A stretch of 64,000 nt of DNA from Streptomyces sp. KL109B (GTDB taxonomy: Bacteria; Actinomycetota; Actinomycetes; Streptomycetales; Streptomycetaceae): contig NZ_JASERL010000002.1 in assembly GCF_030766935.1 (NCBI RefSeq), positions 1-64,000 on the forward strand, read 5' to 3'. The position numbers were made by a program, and so were the translations under genes. Below the pieces are notes generated by a model. That model was not told the DNA's origin and searched no databases. It saw only the letters and a program-made list of their open reading frames with translations. Shown piece after piece: positions 27,571-37,707 of this stretch (position 1 is its first letter; the number at the start of each line of letters is the position of its first letter).

Positions 27571-30500
27571 ATGAAACTCGATCCGAGACGGCGTCGCGGG
27601 CGCAGAGCCTGGCGCCGCGGAACAATAGCCGCAATCACGGCGTTCGGCCTGGCCACGCCCTTGATCCTCGCGCTGCCGACGGCCTCCGCCGCGCCCGCTG
27701 CCGCGACGGGCGCCGCGGGCACGACCGGTCAGTACTCCCCCGAGGAGAGCAAGGCGCTCACGCAGGCCGAGGAGACCGGCGACCGGGTCGAGGTGCTGTC
27801 CCACCGCACCGAGGCGTCCCAGGTGTTCGCCAACCCGTCGGGTACCTTGACCGAGGACCGGTACGCGACCGCGCAGTGGGCGCGCAAGGGCACCAAGCTC
27901 GTCGACATCGACACGACGTTGGTGAAGAGCTCCGACGGCACGATCAGTCCGAAGGCGACCGGTGTGGGTATGGAGTTCTCCGGCGGGGGCGAGGGCCCGC
28001 TGGCGACCGTCACCCGCGACGGCCGCAGCATCTCGCTGGCCTGGCCAACCTCCCTGCCTGCGCCGACGATCGACGCCGACACCGTCACCTACCCCGACGT
28101 GCTGCCCGACGTCGACCTGAAACTCCGCGCCGGCGCCTCCGGCTTCGCCCAACTCCTCGTCGTCAAGACCGCCGAGGCGGCAGCGAACCCGAAGCTGAAG
28201 GACGTCTCGTACAAGATGTCCGCCGATGGCGTCGACGTCGCGACCGACACGGCAGGCAACCTGAGCGCGAAGAACCCGGGCGGCCAGGAGCTGTTCACCG
28301 CGCCGACCCCGCGCATGTGGGACAGCTCCACGAACCAGACCACCACCCGCCTGGCGACCCTCGCCGCGACCGACGAGCCCGCTCAGGCCGCGCCCGGAGG
28401 CGAGTTCGAGCCCGCCGCCGGCGCCAAGCAGGCCGCGATGCCCATCTCCGTGAGCGACGACACCCTCAAACTCACCCCCGACCAGGCCCTGTTGACCGGC
28501 GCGAAGACCAAGTACCCGGTATACATCGACCCCTACGTCGAGGGCTCGCGCTACTCCTGGACCATCGCCTACAAGAAGTACCCGACCACCTCGTACTTCA
28601 ACGGCGCCGGCTGGGGCGGCGGCACCACCACGACCGCGCGCGCCGGATACGAGAACGAGACGAACGGCCTGGCCCGCTCCTACTTCCGCATGAACACCAA
28701 GAACCTGTGGAGCACCAACAAGCAGGTCATCAAGTCCACGTTCCGCATCAAGAACACCTGGTCGTGGTCGTGCACGTCCAAGCCGGTCGACCTGTACCGC
28801 ACCGCCACGATCGGCTCGTCGACCACCTGGAACAACCAGCCCGACAAGCGCGAGAAGCTCGACTCGGTCAACGACTCCAAGGGCTGGAGCGGCGACTGCC
28901 CGGCAGGCAACCTCGCCTTCGACGTCACCGGTGCCGCCAAGGACGCCGCAGCCGGCAAGTGGAACACCATTTCGCTGCTGCTGCAGGCCAACAACGAGTC
29001 GGACGTGTACGGCTGGAAGAAGTTCGACGCCAAGTCCGCGGTCATGTCCACCGAGTACAACACCGTGCCCGACGACCCCAGCGGCCTGGACACCATCCCC
29101 TCCACCAAGAACAGCTCCGGCTGCGGCGACGTGGCACCCTACGGCCTGATCGGCAACACCGACATCTACCTGACCGCCAAGGTCGGCGACAGGGACGGCG
29201 GCAGCGTCACTGCCCGCTTCCACCTCTGGGCCACCGGCCACCACGACGACGGCCCCGGCGTCTTCTTCGACCAGACCGTCTCCGTCACCTCCGGCACCGT
29301 CGCCAAAATCAAAGTCCCCAAGACCACCCTCAGCCAGTACGTGAGCACGGCCGACGGCAACTTCTCCTGGAAGGCCCAGGCCGACGACGGCAAGGCCACC
29401 TCCGACTGGACCCCCACCCTCGGCGCCTCCGGCTGCCGCTTCGTCTTCGACCCCAACCGGCCCAGCACCCCACCCGGCATCACCTCAAGCCAGTTCCCCA
29501 ACGGCAGCGACGGCTGGCCCGCCATCACCGGCTCCGTACGCAGCGAAGGCTCCTTCGCCCTCTCCAGCGGCGGCGTCACCGATGTCACCAAGTACGAGTA
29601 CTGGACCGACACCGACCCCACCGTCCGCACCGCCACCCCCAGCACGGCGGGTGCCGGCGTCACGGTGAAGTTCACCCCCACCAGCTCCGGCACCAACCAC
29701 CTCTACGCGCGCAGCCTCGACAAGGCCGGCAACAAGTCCGACACCGCCGACTACCTCTTCTACGCCAACGGCCTCAAGACAGCCGACAAGCCCGGAGACA
29801 TCAACGGCGACGGCAACCCCGACATGTACGGCATCGACAAGGACGGCGTCCTCAACCGCTTCTACGGAGCCGGCGACGGCACCCTCACCAAGGCCGCCAG
29901 CCCCGCCTCCAGCGCCAACTGGGGCGGCCTGAAAGTCACCCATCGCGGCGACTGGACCGGTGACGGCTACGAGGACGTCCTCGCCTACGGCCATGACACG
30001 AACACAAACGCCGACCACATCCTGCTCCTGCCCAACAACGGCTACGGCTTCGCCTGCAGCAACTGCGAAGGAACCGAAAGAGACGGCCGCGAACTCACCG
30101 TCTACGACGAGGCCAACAACCACTGGCAGGGCGCCGACCAAGTACTCGCCATCGGCGACGTCGACGGCCCCCTCGACGTCGACAACGACGGCACCGACGA
30201 CATCCCCGGCTACCCCGACCTCCTCGTCAAGCAAGGTGACCTGCTCTGGCTCTACTTCGGAGCCCCGGACAACCGCCTCGACAGCGACCGCGACCCCATC
30301 CTCATCGGCCAGGACAGCTGGTCCGACACGGACCTCATCGCTCCTGGAAACGGCTGGGGCGACGAGCGCGTAGACCTCGTCGCACGCGACCGGACCTCCG
30401 GTGACCTCTACCAGTTCACCGGCACCAGCGACGACGGCGACGGCCTCGCCGACCAGTCCGCCAAGGTCAAGACCGGTTGGGGCTTCACCAAAACCAACGC

Positions 30501-30663
30501 CCCACTGCTCACCTCCCCCGGAGACGCCGACAACGACGGATCGCCCGACCTCTGGAGCACATTCAGCACAGGCCACATCTGGTACTTCCCCCGCCTCAAC
30601 AAGGGCGACCTGCCGTACAAGGACTACGGCGACGGATGGGCCAGCTACCAAGCCATCAGCTGA
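27571..30663 (+). CDS. Secreted DNRLRE and FG-GAP/VCBS repeat protein
   Basis: The 1030-aa protein has an Arg-rich signal peptide (RRRRGRRAWRR, hydrophobic core, ending ASAAPA). A DNRLRE-type wall domain follows (YKKYPTTSYFNG, RSYFRMNT, TTWNNQPD, around residues 330-500), then Ig-like segments. The C-terminus carries Ca-binding FG-GAP/VCBS-type repeats, with DINGDGNPD, DWTGDGYED, DVDNDGTDD and DADNDGSPD loops. ATG 27571 follows AAAGGAAG. It is divergent from the secreted Rhs gene. A wall-located partner that displays or delivers the Rhs protein is a reasonable inference, not shown. Confidence 0.85.
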   Translation: MKLDPRRRRGRRAWRRGTIAAITAFGLATPLILALPTASAAPAAATGAAGTTGQYSPEESKALTQAEETGDRVEVLSHRTEASQVFANPSGTLTEDRYATAQWARKGTKLVDIDTTLVKSSDGTISPKATGVGMEFSGGGEGPLATVTRDGRSISLAWPTSLPAPTIDADTVTYPDVLPDVDLKLRAGASGFAQLLVVKTAEAAANPKLKDVSYKMSADGVDVATDTAGNLSAKNPGGQELFTAPTPRMWDSSTNQTTTRLATLAATDEPAQAAPGGEFEPAAGAKQAAMPISVSDDTLKLTPDQALLTGAKTKYPVYIDPYVEGSRYSWTIAYKKYPTTSYFNGAGWGGGTTTTARAGYENETNGLARSYFRMNTKNLWSTNKQVIKSTFRIKNTWSWSCTSKPVDLYRTATIGSSTTWNNQPDKREKLDSVNDSKGWSGDCPAGNLAFDVTGAAKDAAAGKWNTISLLLQANNESDVYGWKKFDAKSAVMSTEYNTVPDDPSGLDTIPSTKNSSGCGDVAPYGLIGNTDIYLTAKVGDRDGGSVTARFHLWATGHHDDGPGVFFDQTVSVTSGTVAKIKVPKTTLSQYVSTADGNFSWKAQADDGKATSDWTPTLGASGCRFVFDPNRPSTPPGITSSQFPNGSDGWPAITGSVRSEGSFALSSGGVTDVTKYEYWTDTDPTVRTATPSTAGAGVTVKFTPTSSGTNHLYARSLDKAGNKSDTADYLFYANGLKTADKPGDINGDGNPDMYGIDKDGVLNRFYGAGDGTLTKAASPASSANWGGLKVTHRGDWTGDGYEDVLAYGHDTNTNADHILLLPNNGYGFACSNCEGTERDGRELTVYDEANNHWQGADQVLAIGDVDGPLDVDNDGTDDIPGYPDLLVKQGDLLWLYFGAPDNRLDSDRDPILIGQDSWSDTDLIAPGNGWGDERVDLVARDRTSGDLYQFTGTSDDGDGLADQSAKVKTGWGFTKTNAPLLTSPGDADNDGSPDLWSTFSTGHIWYFPRLNKGDLPYKDYGDGWASYQAIS

Positions 30664-30778
30664 CCAACCCATCCATGGGGCTGGCCGCGCGGCATCTATG
30701 TCGCGCAGCCAGCCCCTGCTCAGGCAATGCAGGGCGCGTCGCCCGTTCGACCGACGCGACGCCGCCAGCAACAAGCGG

Positions 30779-31125
30779 TCAGGCCGCCGCGTAGCCGGCC
30801 CGGAACAGCTCCCGCGCCCGCTCCACATCCTTCGGCGTACGCAACTGCACCTCCAGATCACCCGTGATGCCCCAGACCCGGCACATCACGGCTGAGCCCC
30901 GACACGAGTTCGACATCCCGCGGATCGACCTTCAGGTAGACCAGCAACTTGCTGCGCTGCGGTGGACGCAGACAGGCGAAGTTCCGCAGTCGCTGATACG
31001 CCCGGTACTGCTTGCGCTCAATCCGGTTGGCCCCGTCCTCGAGCCCGAGCAGCGCCTCGTCGACCGCAATCGCCAACTCCACCGTCGACGCGCCCTGCAC
31101 GCCGGACGCCACCCGGGTGACCACC
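30779..31125 (-). pseudogene. DUF5655-type protein, frameshifted C-terminal fragment
   Basis: The minus strand reads YRAYQRLRNFACLRPPQ, KLLVYLKVDP and GLSRDVPGLGHHG, then after a one-frame slip at about 30865 DLEVQLRTPKDVERARELF to a stop at 30779. This is the C-terminal domain found in DUF5655/DUF91-like proteins, some linked to restriction or nucleic acid functions. The N-terminus is missing. It is a decayed gene inside the island. Confidence 0.6.
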
Positions 31126-31337
31126 CTCCGACGCACCCGGTTGAGCGCTGCGCCACTCGCACAAGCCCGCGGACTACAGGCGCTGGTGCGTGACGGAATC
31201 CGTGAAGTCTCTGCCGGCCGCTGGGAGGGCGCGAGTGACCACGCCTCCCACACCGCAGTCCTAAAAGGGGGTGGCTCTTCTGTAGGGACCTCGCCAGTTA
31301 CGGTGCCCACGCACAGCGCGCGTCCCGCGAGTTCGCA

Positions 31338-32216
31338 TCAGAGGTGTGCTTCCGTCCACCTGGTGTGCCGCTCGCGCAAGTCGACGGCCGACAGGTCGCC
31401 GCGCCCGAGGTCGTGGTAGTTGGGAAGCCAGGTCTCGACGCTGCGGTAGGAGTTGCTGAGTGCGAACAGGTCCCACAGGGCGGCATCGGCCACCGCGACT
31501 CCCGCCGCCGCCTCGTACGCGGTCAGGAAGGTCTCGGCGGTGTCCGGGCCGTGCAGTAGGGCCAGATCTAGCCGGCACCAGCTGACGTCGAAGCCGCGCG
31601 GCGCGAGGGACGCCCCCGACCAGTCGACCACGCCGGTGAGCGCCTGCTGCTGCCACAGGACATTGCCCGACCAGAAGTCGTAGTGCGTCAGCACCCGCTG
31701 CTGCTCGGCGAGCCGATGGCCGTGCGCCGCCACCACCGGCGCCGCGGGGCCCCGGTCGCCGGCCCGTGCTGATGAGGCCAGGGCCGCGTCTGTGCCGTCG
31801 CGCAACCCGGACAGCCGTGCGGTGGGCGTGGAGTGGATGCGCGCCAGCACACGGCCGAGCTGGGTGGCGGCCTTTGCGGGCGGGACGTTCGTGATGTCGG
31901 CGGTGCCGGGGATGCGCGTGATCAACACGGCGGGTGCGCCGTAGCGACTCCCGTCGGGGTCGGCGTCGACCAGTCGTGGTGCCCAGCCGTCCAGGCCGTC
32001 CAGCGCCGTCAGGACGCCCGCCTCGTAGCCGGGTGCCGGGTCACCCGGCGGGAAGCGCCGCAGCACCAATTCCTGCTCCGGCGGCCCGATGTGCAGCAGG
32101 TGCGTCGTGGCATGGGTCCCGCCGGCAAGCCTGCGCACACAACGCGCTGTCGCGCCGGGAGCGACGGCACGGGCGGCCTGACCGAGGGCGGATGGCGGAG
32201 GTGTCTCGATCACCAT
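31338..32216 (-). CDS. Aminoglycoside phosphotransferase (APH)-family kinase
   Basis: The 292-aa protein carries the APH fold markers: an N-terminal lobe with LVLRRFPPGD, the catalytic loop THYDFWSGNVLW (variant of HGDxxxxN, with His-Tyr-Asp) and the metal-binding GVVDWSGA. Family members phosphorylate small hydroxylated molecules, not only antibiotics, and the substrate cannot be read from the sequence. ATG 32216 has GGAGGA six bases upstream. It stands alone between decayed genes in the island. Confidence 0.85.
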   Translation of the reverse strand: MVIETPPPSALGQAARAVAPGATARCVRRLAGGTHATTHLLHIGPPEQELVLRRFPPGDPAPGYEAGVLTALDGLDGWAPRLVDADPDGSRYGAPAVLITRIPGTADITNVPPAKAATQLGRVLARIHSTPTARLSGLRDGTDAALASSARAGDRGPAAPVVAAHGHRLAEQQRVLTHYDFWSGNVLWQQQALTGVVDWSGASLAPRGFDVSWCRLDLALLHGPDTAETFLTAYEAAAGVAVADAALWDLFALSNSYRSVETWLPNYHDLGRGDLSAVDLRERHTRWTEAHL

Positions 32217-32830
32217 GGCATCCTCCGTGATCCACCTGCGGAACGCACACCCCTTTGCATATGAGTGCAGCTCGCCTGCAGCAAGACCGCCTTGGCAGGT
32301 CGCTCCTGCCGACGATCGTTTGCCGGACCGCCGTGTCCAGGTTTCGGGTCCGGGAGGCGACGATGGCGGCGTGGCCGAAGCAAGCTCCCTGCAGGAGGGC
32401 TGCGCCCAACGGAGTTGCTAACGCAGGCCGTGGAGCCGTTGGACGAGCGGTTCCTCGCGCTGACCGTCCCGGACGACACCTGGTTCTCCGAGCTCCCCGC
32501 CGGATCGGCGTCGCGTCGTTCTCCTGGCGGGACCCGGGCCTGGTGGTGGCATCGCCGCCCCGACCCGCTGCCTTGGTAGCGCGCGAGTTCGGACGCCGCA
32601 GGCCGCAGATGTGCCGTCCAGAACTGGGCCGCACGCGATCCGCGCCGTGTGCTCGTCAGCGGCCGCCGCGTCCGGCGTGGCCGCAGCCTCCGCAGAACCC
32701 GCCGTGCGCGCAGGCGCACGAGCAGGATGTCGCCCGTCGGTAGGGATGGTGTCTTTCACCGATCCCGGCGGACGGTAGGGGGAGTTCGGTGACGGAGCGG
32801 TCGCGAGCGCACCACACTGCTCGACGAGGC
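32217..32830. other. Stretch without a recognisable gene
   Basis: About 600 bp between the phosphotransferase gene and the truncated AAA ATPase. Long frames exist on both strands because of the GC content, but none has a protein-like sequence or ribosome site that I can support. It probably contains deletion junctions, since the ATPase homology ends abruptly at about 32831. Confidence 0.5.
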
Positions 32831-33866
32831 AGCCCGCCGTACCCACTACGAGGTTGCGGGCGATCCGCACCGCCGTCCGGTTGATCTTCAGCTGGGTGGC
32901 GAGCTCGTAGTCGGAGCTCACCTGGACCTGCACGCTGAACCGGCTCGCGAGGGCCTCGGTGAGGATCGCGCCGTGCACGCCCGGGTTGTGTCCCGCGATC
33001 ACGTAGAAGCCGTCGGCGGCGGTGATCGTCTCGCCCTTGTGGGCCTTGACCTGGATCTGGCGGCGGCCGTCCATCGCCGGGTAGAGCGCGGCCAGCACCT
33101 TCGGGGAGATCAGGGTCGCGTCGTCGAGGAGGAGGGCACGGCCCTCGGTCATGGCGGTGATCAGCGGGCCGTAGACGAAGGTGTATCCGCCCGCCGGGTC
33201 CTGGGTGTACTCGCCGATCAGGTCGCCGACCGTGGTGTCCCCGTCGCCCGCCACCGTGATCAGGTCCTCGAAGGCGGCCTCGATCAGGGAGGTCTTGCCC
33301 GTGCCCGGCGGCCCGTACAGGAGGACCGGGATCCCCGCCTCCCGCAGGCGCCGCAGGGCCTCGACGTCGGGCAGGCTCGCCAGCGAACGCGGGTGGTACG
33401 TCTGCCCGTTGGGCCGCACGACCGGCCCGGCGGGCGCGGACGGGGGTACCGCCTGCAGGGCCGGGGCCGTTGGGCCGCCCGGCGGCGCGGGCTTCTTCGA
33501 GCGCGGAGCGGCCGGGGGCCGGGCGGGGGCGGGCACGTGCTGGGCGGCGGCCTGTGTGGTGGCCGTGGCCCGGTACATGCGGGGCTTGTCCTGGGATCGT
33601 TCGGCCTCGCCCCGGGCGACCAGGGTCTCGCAGGCGTTGCCGACCGCGCCGCCCGAGTGCCCGAGGATCCTGGCCAGTTCGGTGACGGTGTACTCGCCTG
33701 CCGGGCTGACGGCGAGGATGTGTGCGATCCGGGCACGGAGTTCACCGGGGCGGGCCTTGCCTCCCCCGGACGGGGCGGGGGCGGGTGCGGACGTCGAGCT
33801 GGGCCGCCGCCCCCGCAACAACCAGCACGGCAGCAGGCACCCCCTTGGCGTGGGAGGACACCTCAC
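32831..33866 (-). pseudogene. MoxR-like AAA+ ATPase with winged-helix domain, 3'-truncated
   Basis: An N-terminal winged-helix (ELRARIAHILAVSPAGE... GGAVGNACETLVARG) and a low-complexity Pro/Ala linker precede a MoxR/AAA_5 core: Walker A YGPPGTGKTSL, Walker B ALLLDDATL and a sensor region FYVIAGHNPG. Homology stops after VRIARNLVVG (near residue 343), where the final helical subdomain should continue. The remaining 137 codons to 32418 are unrelated sequence. The 5' side meets a truncated gene on the other strand. It is probably a deletion-scarred pseudogene. Confidence 0.75.
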
Positions 33867-34753
33867 ACGCGGCGACCTTGCGCATGGCCACCAGCTCGTT
33901 TCGGAGGCTGGACGCCACCGTCGCGTCCAGAGACCTCGCCGAGTCGATGAAGACCCACCTTCACCTCATCCAGGCCATCGCGAGCGAAGCACCCGACAAC
34001 GCCCACCGCGCACGCATGGCGTCCGTCGGGTCCGAAGCCGCCTCGTTCGCGGCGTGGCTGTCCTGGGACATGGCCGATCACGGGTCGGCACGACGCTGGT
34101 ACGGGTCATCGATCAAAGCAGCGCACGGTTCCGGCGACACACTCCTGGCCGCATACCAGACCGGCAGCCTCGCGTCGTTCGAGGCCGAGACCGGCAACCC
34201 CCACCAGGCCCTGCGCCTGATCACACAGGCACGGCACGCGCTCGGACGGAACCTGTCACCGCTCGCCGCCGCATGGCTCTCCTCCATCGAGGCCGTCGCA
34301 CACGCCTCCAACCACCAACACCACTCCTGCGAGCGGGCGTTGAAGGCCTGCGAACACAGCGCCGCGCAGATCCCCGACGCCGATCCCGTCGCCTGGCCAT
34401 GGATCTTCGCCTTCGACGAGCGAAAGACCGCAGCATGCCGCATCACCTGCACGGCCCGACTGGGCCGCCCCCTCCATGCCCGGATCGGCGAACAGGAGAT
34501 CGCCACCGCCCTGAGCGGCAACCACGACAAGCAACGCGCCCTGCTCACCCTCGACATGGCCACCGGCTACCTGACCGCCAAGGAAGTCGACACCGCCTTT
34601 ACGCTGGCCGCCCGCTCACTCACCGAAGGCATCCGCCTGCGCTCCGGCAAAATCATCGAACGGGCCCGCTCGCTGCGCCGCACCTACTCCACACCCCGCC
34701 CACCGAGCGTCGTACGCGACTTCGACGACCAACTCCACACCACCTACCTGTAG
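33845..34753 (+). pseudogene. TPR-type transcriptional regulator, N-terminus missing
   Basis: From LAWEDTSHAATLRMAT onward the frame matches the C-terminal half of Streptomyces XRE-TPR regulators (SVGSEAASFAAWLSWD, SARRWYGSSIKAA, AYQTGSLASFEAE). The helix-turn-helix that should precede it is absent. Upstream codons belong to the shadow of the ATPase gene on the other strand. The stop touches the next gene's ribosome site, so it was the first gene of the SLOG/HD cassette. Translation from an internal start is possible. Confidence 0.7.
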
Positions 34754-34766
34754 GAGAACACCAGTC

Positions 34767-35240
34767 ATGCGTGTCGGGATCACAGGACACCGCGGCCTGC
34801 CCCAGCCCGTCGAAGACCAGGTCCGTGCCCTCCTCCTGGAGCACGCCCACACCTACTCCGCCCGCGACATCGTCGCCATCAGCTGCCTCGCCGACGGCCC
34901 CGACACCTGGTGGGCCCAGACCGTGCTCACCGCAGGCGGCCAGCTCGAAGTCGTCACCCCGGCAACCGAATACCGGGACGGCCTGCCCGAGTGGCACCAC
35001 TCCGACTACGACGACCTGATGAAACGCGCCAGGCACGTGCACCACACCGGGCTCAAGGAATCGACCCCCGAAGCCCATCAGGCCGGAAGCGAAATCCTCG
35101 TCGGCCTCTCGGACCGCCTCGTCGCTGTCTGGGACGGCCTGCCGGCCCGCGGCCACGGAGGCACCGCAGACGTCGTGGCGTACGCGGAACGGGTCGGCGT
35201 GCCGGTCACCGTCGTCTGGCCGACCGGGGCGACTCGGTAG
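34767..35240 (+). CDS. SLOG/Rossmann-fold nucleotide-binding protein
   Basis: The 157-aa protein starts MRVGITGHRGLP and carries SCLADGPDTWWAQ and a C-terminal WDGLPARGHGGTADVVAYA, the GGT loop of the SLOG (DprA/LOG-like) Rossmann superfamily. Such proteins bind or process nucleotides and are often signal sensors in conflict systems. AGGAGA sits just before ATG 34767 and overlaps the stop of the TPR regulator remnant. An HD hydrolase follows, so a nucleotide-related pathway is likely. Confidence 0.75.
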   Translation: MRVGITGHRGLPQPVEDQVRALLLEHAHTYSARDIVAISCLADGPDTWWAQTVLTAGGQLEVVTPATEYRDGLPEWHHSDYDDLMKRARHVHHTGLKESTPEAHQAGSEILVGLSDRLVAVWDGLPARGHGGTADVVAYAERVGVPVTVVWPTGATR

Positions 35241-35379
35241 CGTCAGTAGCGCCCCCAGCGTCTTCTCGGACGTCCTGCACGAGCGGCTCACCGTGATGCT
35301 GGAAAGCGGACAGCTGTCGCCGCGCGGCCGGCGGGAGCTGGAGAACATCGAGTACGCGATCCGCCTCGCCGAGGCGTGA
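35236..35379 (+). CDS. Possible very small protein between the SLOG and HD genes
   Basis: A frame with good codon bias reads VFSDVLHERLTVMLESG, then QLSPRGRRELENIEYAIRL, ending at TGA 35377-35379. It has no clear start: GTC-rich sequence upstream is open without ATG, and internal GTG/ATG at 35293/35296 would leave only 27-28 codons. It may be a real small protein with an unusual start or the remnant of a longer one. Confidence 0.35.
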   Translation, partial: GSVSSAPSVFSDVLHERLTVMLESGQLSPRGRRELENIEYAIRLAEA

Positions 35380-35394
35380 AAGGGGAGCCCGACC

Positions 35395-35979
35395 GTGGCA
35401 GAGGACCTGACCGCAGTAGCCCGGTTCGTATTCGAGGCCGGAACGCTCAAGCACACCAAGCGCTCCGGCTGGTGGATGGCCGGCATCCGCGACCCCGAGT
35501 CGGTCGCCGAACACTCCTGGCGCACCTCCCTGCTCGCCTCCGTCATCGCCACCCTCGAAGGCGCCGACCCGGCACGCGCCGCGTTCCTCGCCGTCTGGCA
35601 CGACACCGGCGAGACCCGCACCGGCGACGTCAACCACCTCGGCAAGAAGTACACGACCGGCGAGGCCGACCCGCAGGACATCGCCGCCGACCAGGTCGCC
35701 GACATGCCCGAAATCCTCGCCGACACGGTGCGCGACCTCATCGCCGAATACGAAGCCAAGCAATCCCCCGAAGCGGTCTGCGCCCGCGACGCCGACAAAC
35801 TCGAGTGCATGATCCAGGGCATCGAATACAAGGCCCAGGGCTACGCGAACGCGCAACGCTGGATCGACAACAGCCGCGGCCGCCTCACCACCAAGACCGC
35901 CCACGCACTCGCGGACGCGATCCTGGAAACCGACTCCCTGGACTGGCTCCGCACCATCCTCGGAGAAAAGAAGGCCTGA
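35395..35979 (+). CDS. HD-domain phosphohydrolase (YfbR-like)
   Basis: The 194-aa protein has all HD metal ligands: VAEHSWRTS (His), AVWHDTGETRTGD (His-Asp) and ARDADKLEC (Asp), in the spacing of YfbR-type 5'-nucleotidases and related HD_3 proteins. GTG 35395 follows AAAGGGGA. It is the last gene of the TPR regulator, SLOG and HD cassette at the right end of the island. A role in nucleotide turnover or in destroying a nucleotide signal is inferred. Confidence 0.85.
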   Translation: MAEDLTAVARFVFEAGTLKHTKRSGWWMAGIRDPESVAEHSWRTSLLASVIATLEGADPARAAFLAVWHDTGETRTGDVNHLGKKYTTGEADPQDIAADQVADMPEILADTVRDLIAEYEAKQSPEAVCARDADKLECMIQGIEYKAQGYANAQRWIDNSRGRLTTKTAHALADAILETDSLDWLRTILGEKKA

Positions 35980-36622
35980 CACCCCCACTCCCGCAACAGC
36001 ACCTCCAACGCGCTGCCGGACGCTCCTCGCCACCGCGCACCACCACCACGCCGGCAACGGAGCGTTCCATGACGCCCGAGCAACAGGCCCCGCCGCGCCC
36101 CCTACACTCCCCGCCCCGACCCCACTTCGCTCCACACCCACTCACCACACAAGCCGCGCGCCACCCCGCCCCCGGACTCCGCCAGCTTCCGCCAACCTCG
36201 CGGAACCTCCCCCAACACCACCCCACAACGCCTCGCCACTCCCAGGGCCACCCGCACGTCCCCCAACACCCCCGTACCGCTCCCACCCGCGTTCAACATC
36301 TCCATGCAGCCCCCAACATCCACCACCCCAAAACCCACATACCGCCCGATACCGAATCGGAAATGGGGTCAAGAATTCGCATGCCCCCATAACCCGGATT
36401 CCGGTTATGGGCTCACCGCTCCCGACCCCACTCCCACTGGGAGCGCCCACGACCAGCAGGAAGAGCGGAAGCCCTTAACCGAAAGAGCACCCATACGACG
36501 GGGAGCCACAGGCCACAAACCGGACACGGATGTGAACGTACGCGCAAGGAACCGAATATGTGCGCATCGGGTCGAGTGGGAGCAAACAGACAAGGGGACA
36601 GTGGGAGCCCGCTCCCACTCTT
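35980..36622. other. Non-coding right end of the island
   Basis: About 640 bp with no supportable gene. The first part is C-rich and unstructured. Near 36425-36440 and again at 36600-36650 are short palindromes of the type CTCCCACTGGGAG, related to the one at the edge of the 122-bp repeat; they may be recombinase-binding or terminator sequences. I looked for an integrase here and saw none. Confidence 0.5.
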
Positions 36623-36783
<161 letters not shown>

Positions 36784-36911
36784 GTACCCGTTGACCTGGG
36801 GTTTCCCCCTGGCCGAACGCGCAGAGAAACCATACCGCACTCGGGGCGGTGGTCGCGCATCCCTTTCGGTGGACCGGGACGGTTGACCTCAAGCTTGGTT
36901 GAGGTTGCACG

Positions 36912-37652
36912 GTGGTTGGCATGACGACCACAGCGGACGACATCGCCAACGAAGCCGCCGTCGACAGGCACGGCTACCGCTACGAGGATCTGCCTCGGCT
37001 CATGAGCGTGATGACCGGGGACGAGAAGCACGGGACCGCCGCCACCTCGACGCTCGATGTGTTGTGGGTGCTGTACGACCGTGTGCTGCGCGTCGGGCCG
37101 GAGAGCATCGATCGGCCCGAGCGTGATCGGTTTCTGTTGTCCAAGGGGCACGGGCCGATGGCGTACTACGCCGTACTCACGGCCAAGGGGTTCGTGCCGG
37201 AGGAGTGGCTGAGCGGGTTCGGGGGGTACGAGTCGCGGCTCGGGCACCATCCGGATCGGATGCTCGTGCCGGGCGTGGAGATCGGGAGCGGGTCGCTTGG
37301 GCATGGGCTGCCGATGGCCGTCGGTACCGTGCTGGGGCTGCGGGCCCAGGGGCTGGAGGATCCGGCCGTGTGGGTTCTGGTCGGGGATGCCGAGCTCGAC
37401 GAGGGCAGCAATCACGAGGCCATCGCCTACGCCGGGGCCGTCGGCCTCGAACGGCTGCACACCGTCGTCGTCGACAACCTGTCCGCCACCTACGGCAGGG
37501 CCGGAGGCATCGCCGCCCGGTTCGAGGCCGCCGGGTGGTCGACGGTGAGCGTCGACGGACGTGATCACGAGGCGCTGTACCGGGCCTTCACCGCGCCGCA
37601 TCCGGGGCGGCCGCACGTCGTCGTCGCCCGTGTCGAGCCCAGGATTGCGTGA
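36912..37652 (+). CDS. Transketolase-like, N-terminal (TPP-binding) subunit
   Basis: The 246-aa protein is the thiamine-diphosphate half of a split transketolase. It has FLLSKGHGPMAYY, GSLGHGLPMAVG and the TPP motif GDAELDEGSNHEA ending with VVVDN. GTG 36912 has GAGG seven bases upstream; an ATG at 36921 is the alternative. The partner subunit starts 55 bp downstream. Split transketolases outside pentose-phosphate operons often act in secondary or unusual sugar metabolism, so the substrate is not certain. Confidence 0.9.
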   Translation: MVGMTTTADDIANEAAVDRHGYRYEDLPRLMSVMTGDEKHGTAATSTLDVLWVLYDRVLRVGPESIDRPERDRFLLSKGHGPMAYYAVLTAKGFVPEEWLSGFGGYESRLGHHPDRMLVPGVEIGSGSLGHGLPMAVGTVLGLRAQGLEDPAVWVLVGDAELDEGSNHEAIAYAGAVGLERLHTVVVDNLSATYGRAGGIAARFEAAGWSTVSVDGRDHEALYRAFTAPHPGRPHVVVARVEPRIA

Positions 37653-37707
37653 GCCACCACCTACCAGCCACCTCCATACCTCTCCCACCTCTGGAAGGAA
37701 GACGTTC

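Noticed and set aside
32265..32579. A + strand frame with EPLDERFLALTVPDDTWF, vaguely like a cysteine dioxygenase-type fragment
   Set aside because: Too short and the conserved His ligands are absent; no support.
32418..32830. C-terminal 137 codons of the AAA ATPase frame
   Set aside because: Composition is Pro/Arg/Ala junk without ATPase homology; treated as sequence beyond the truncation.
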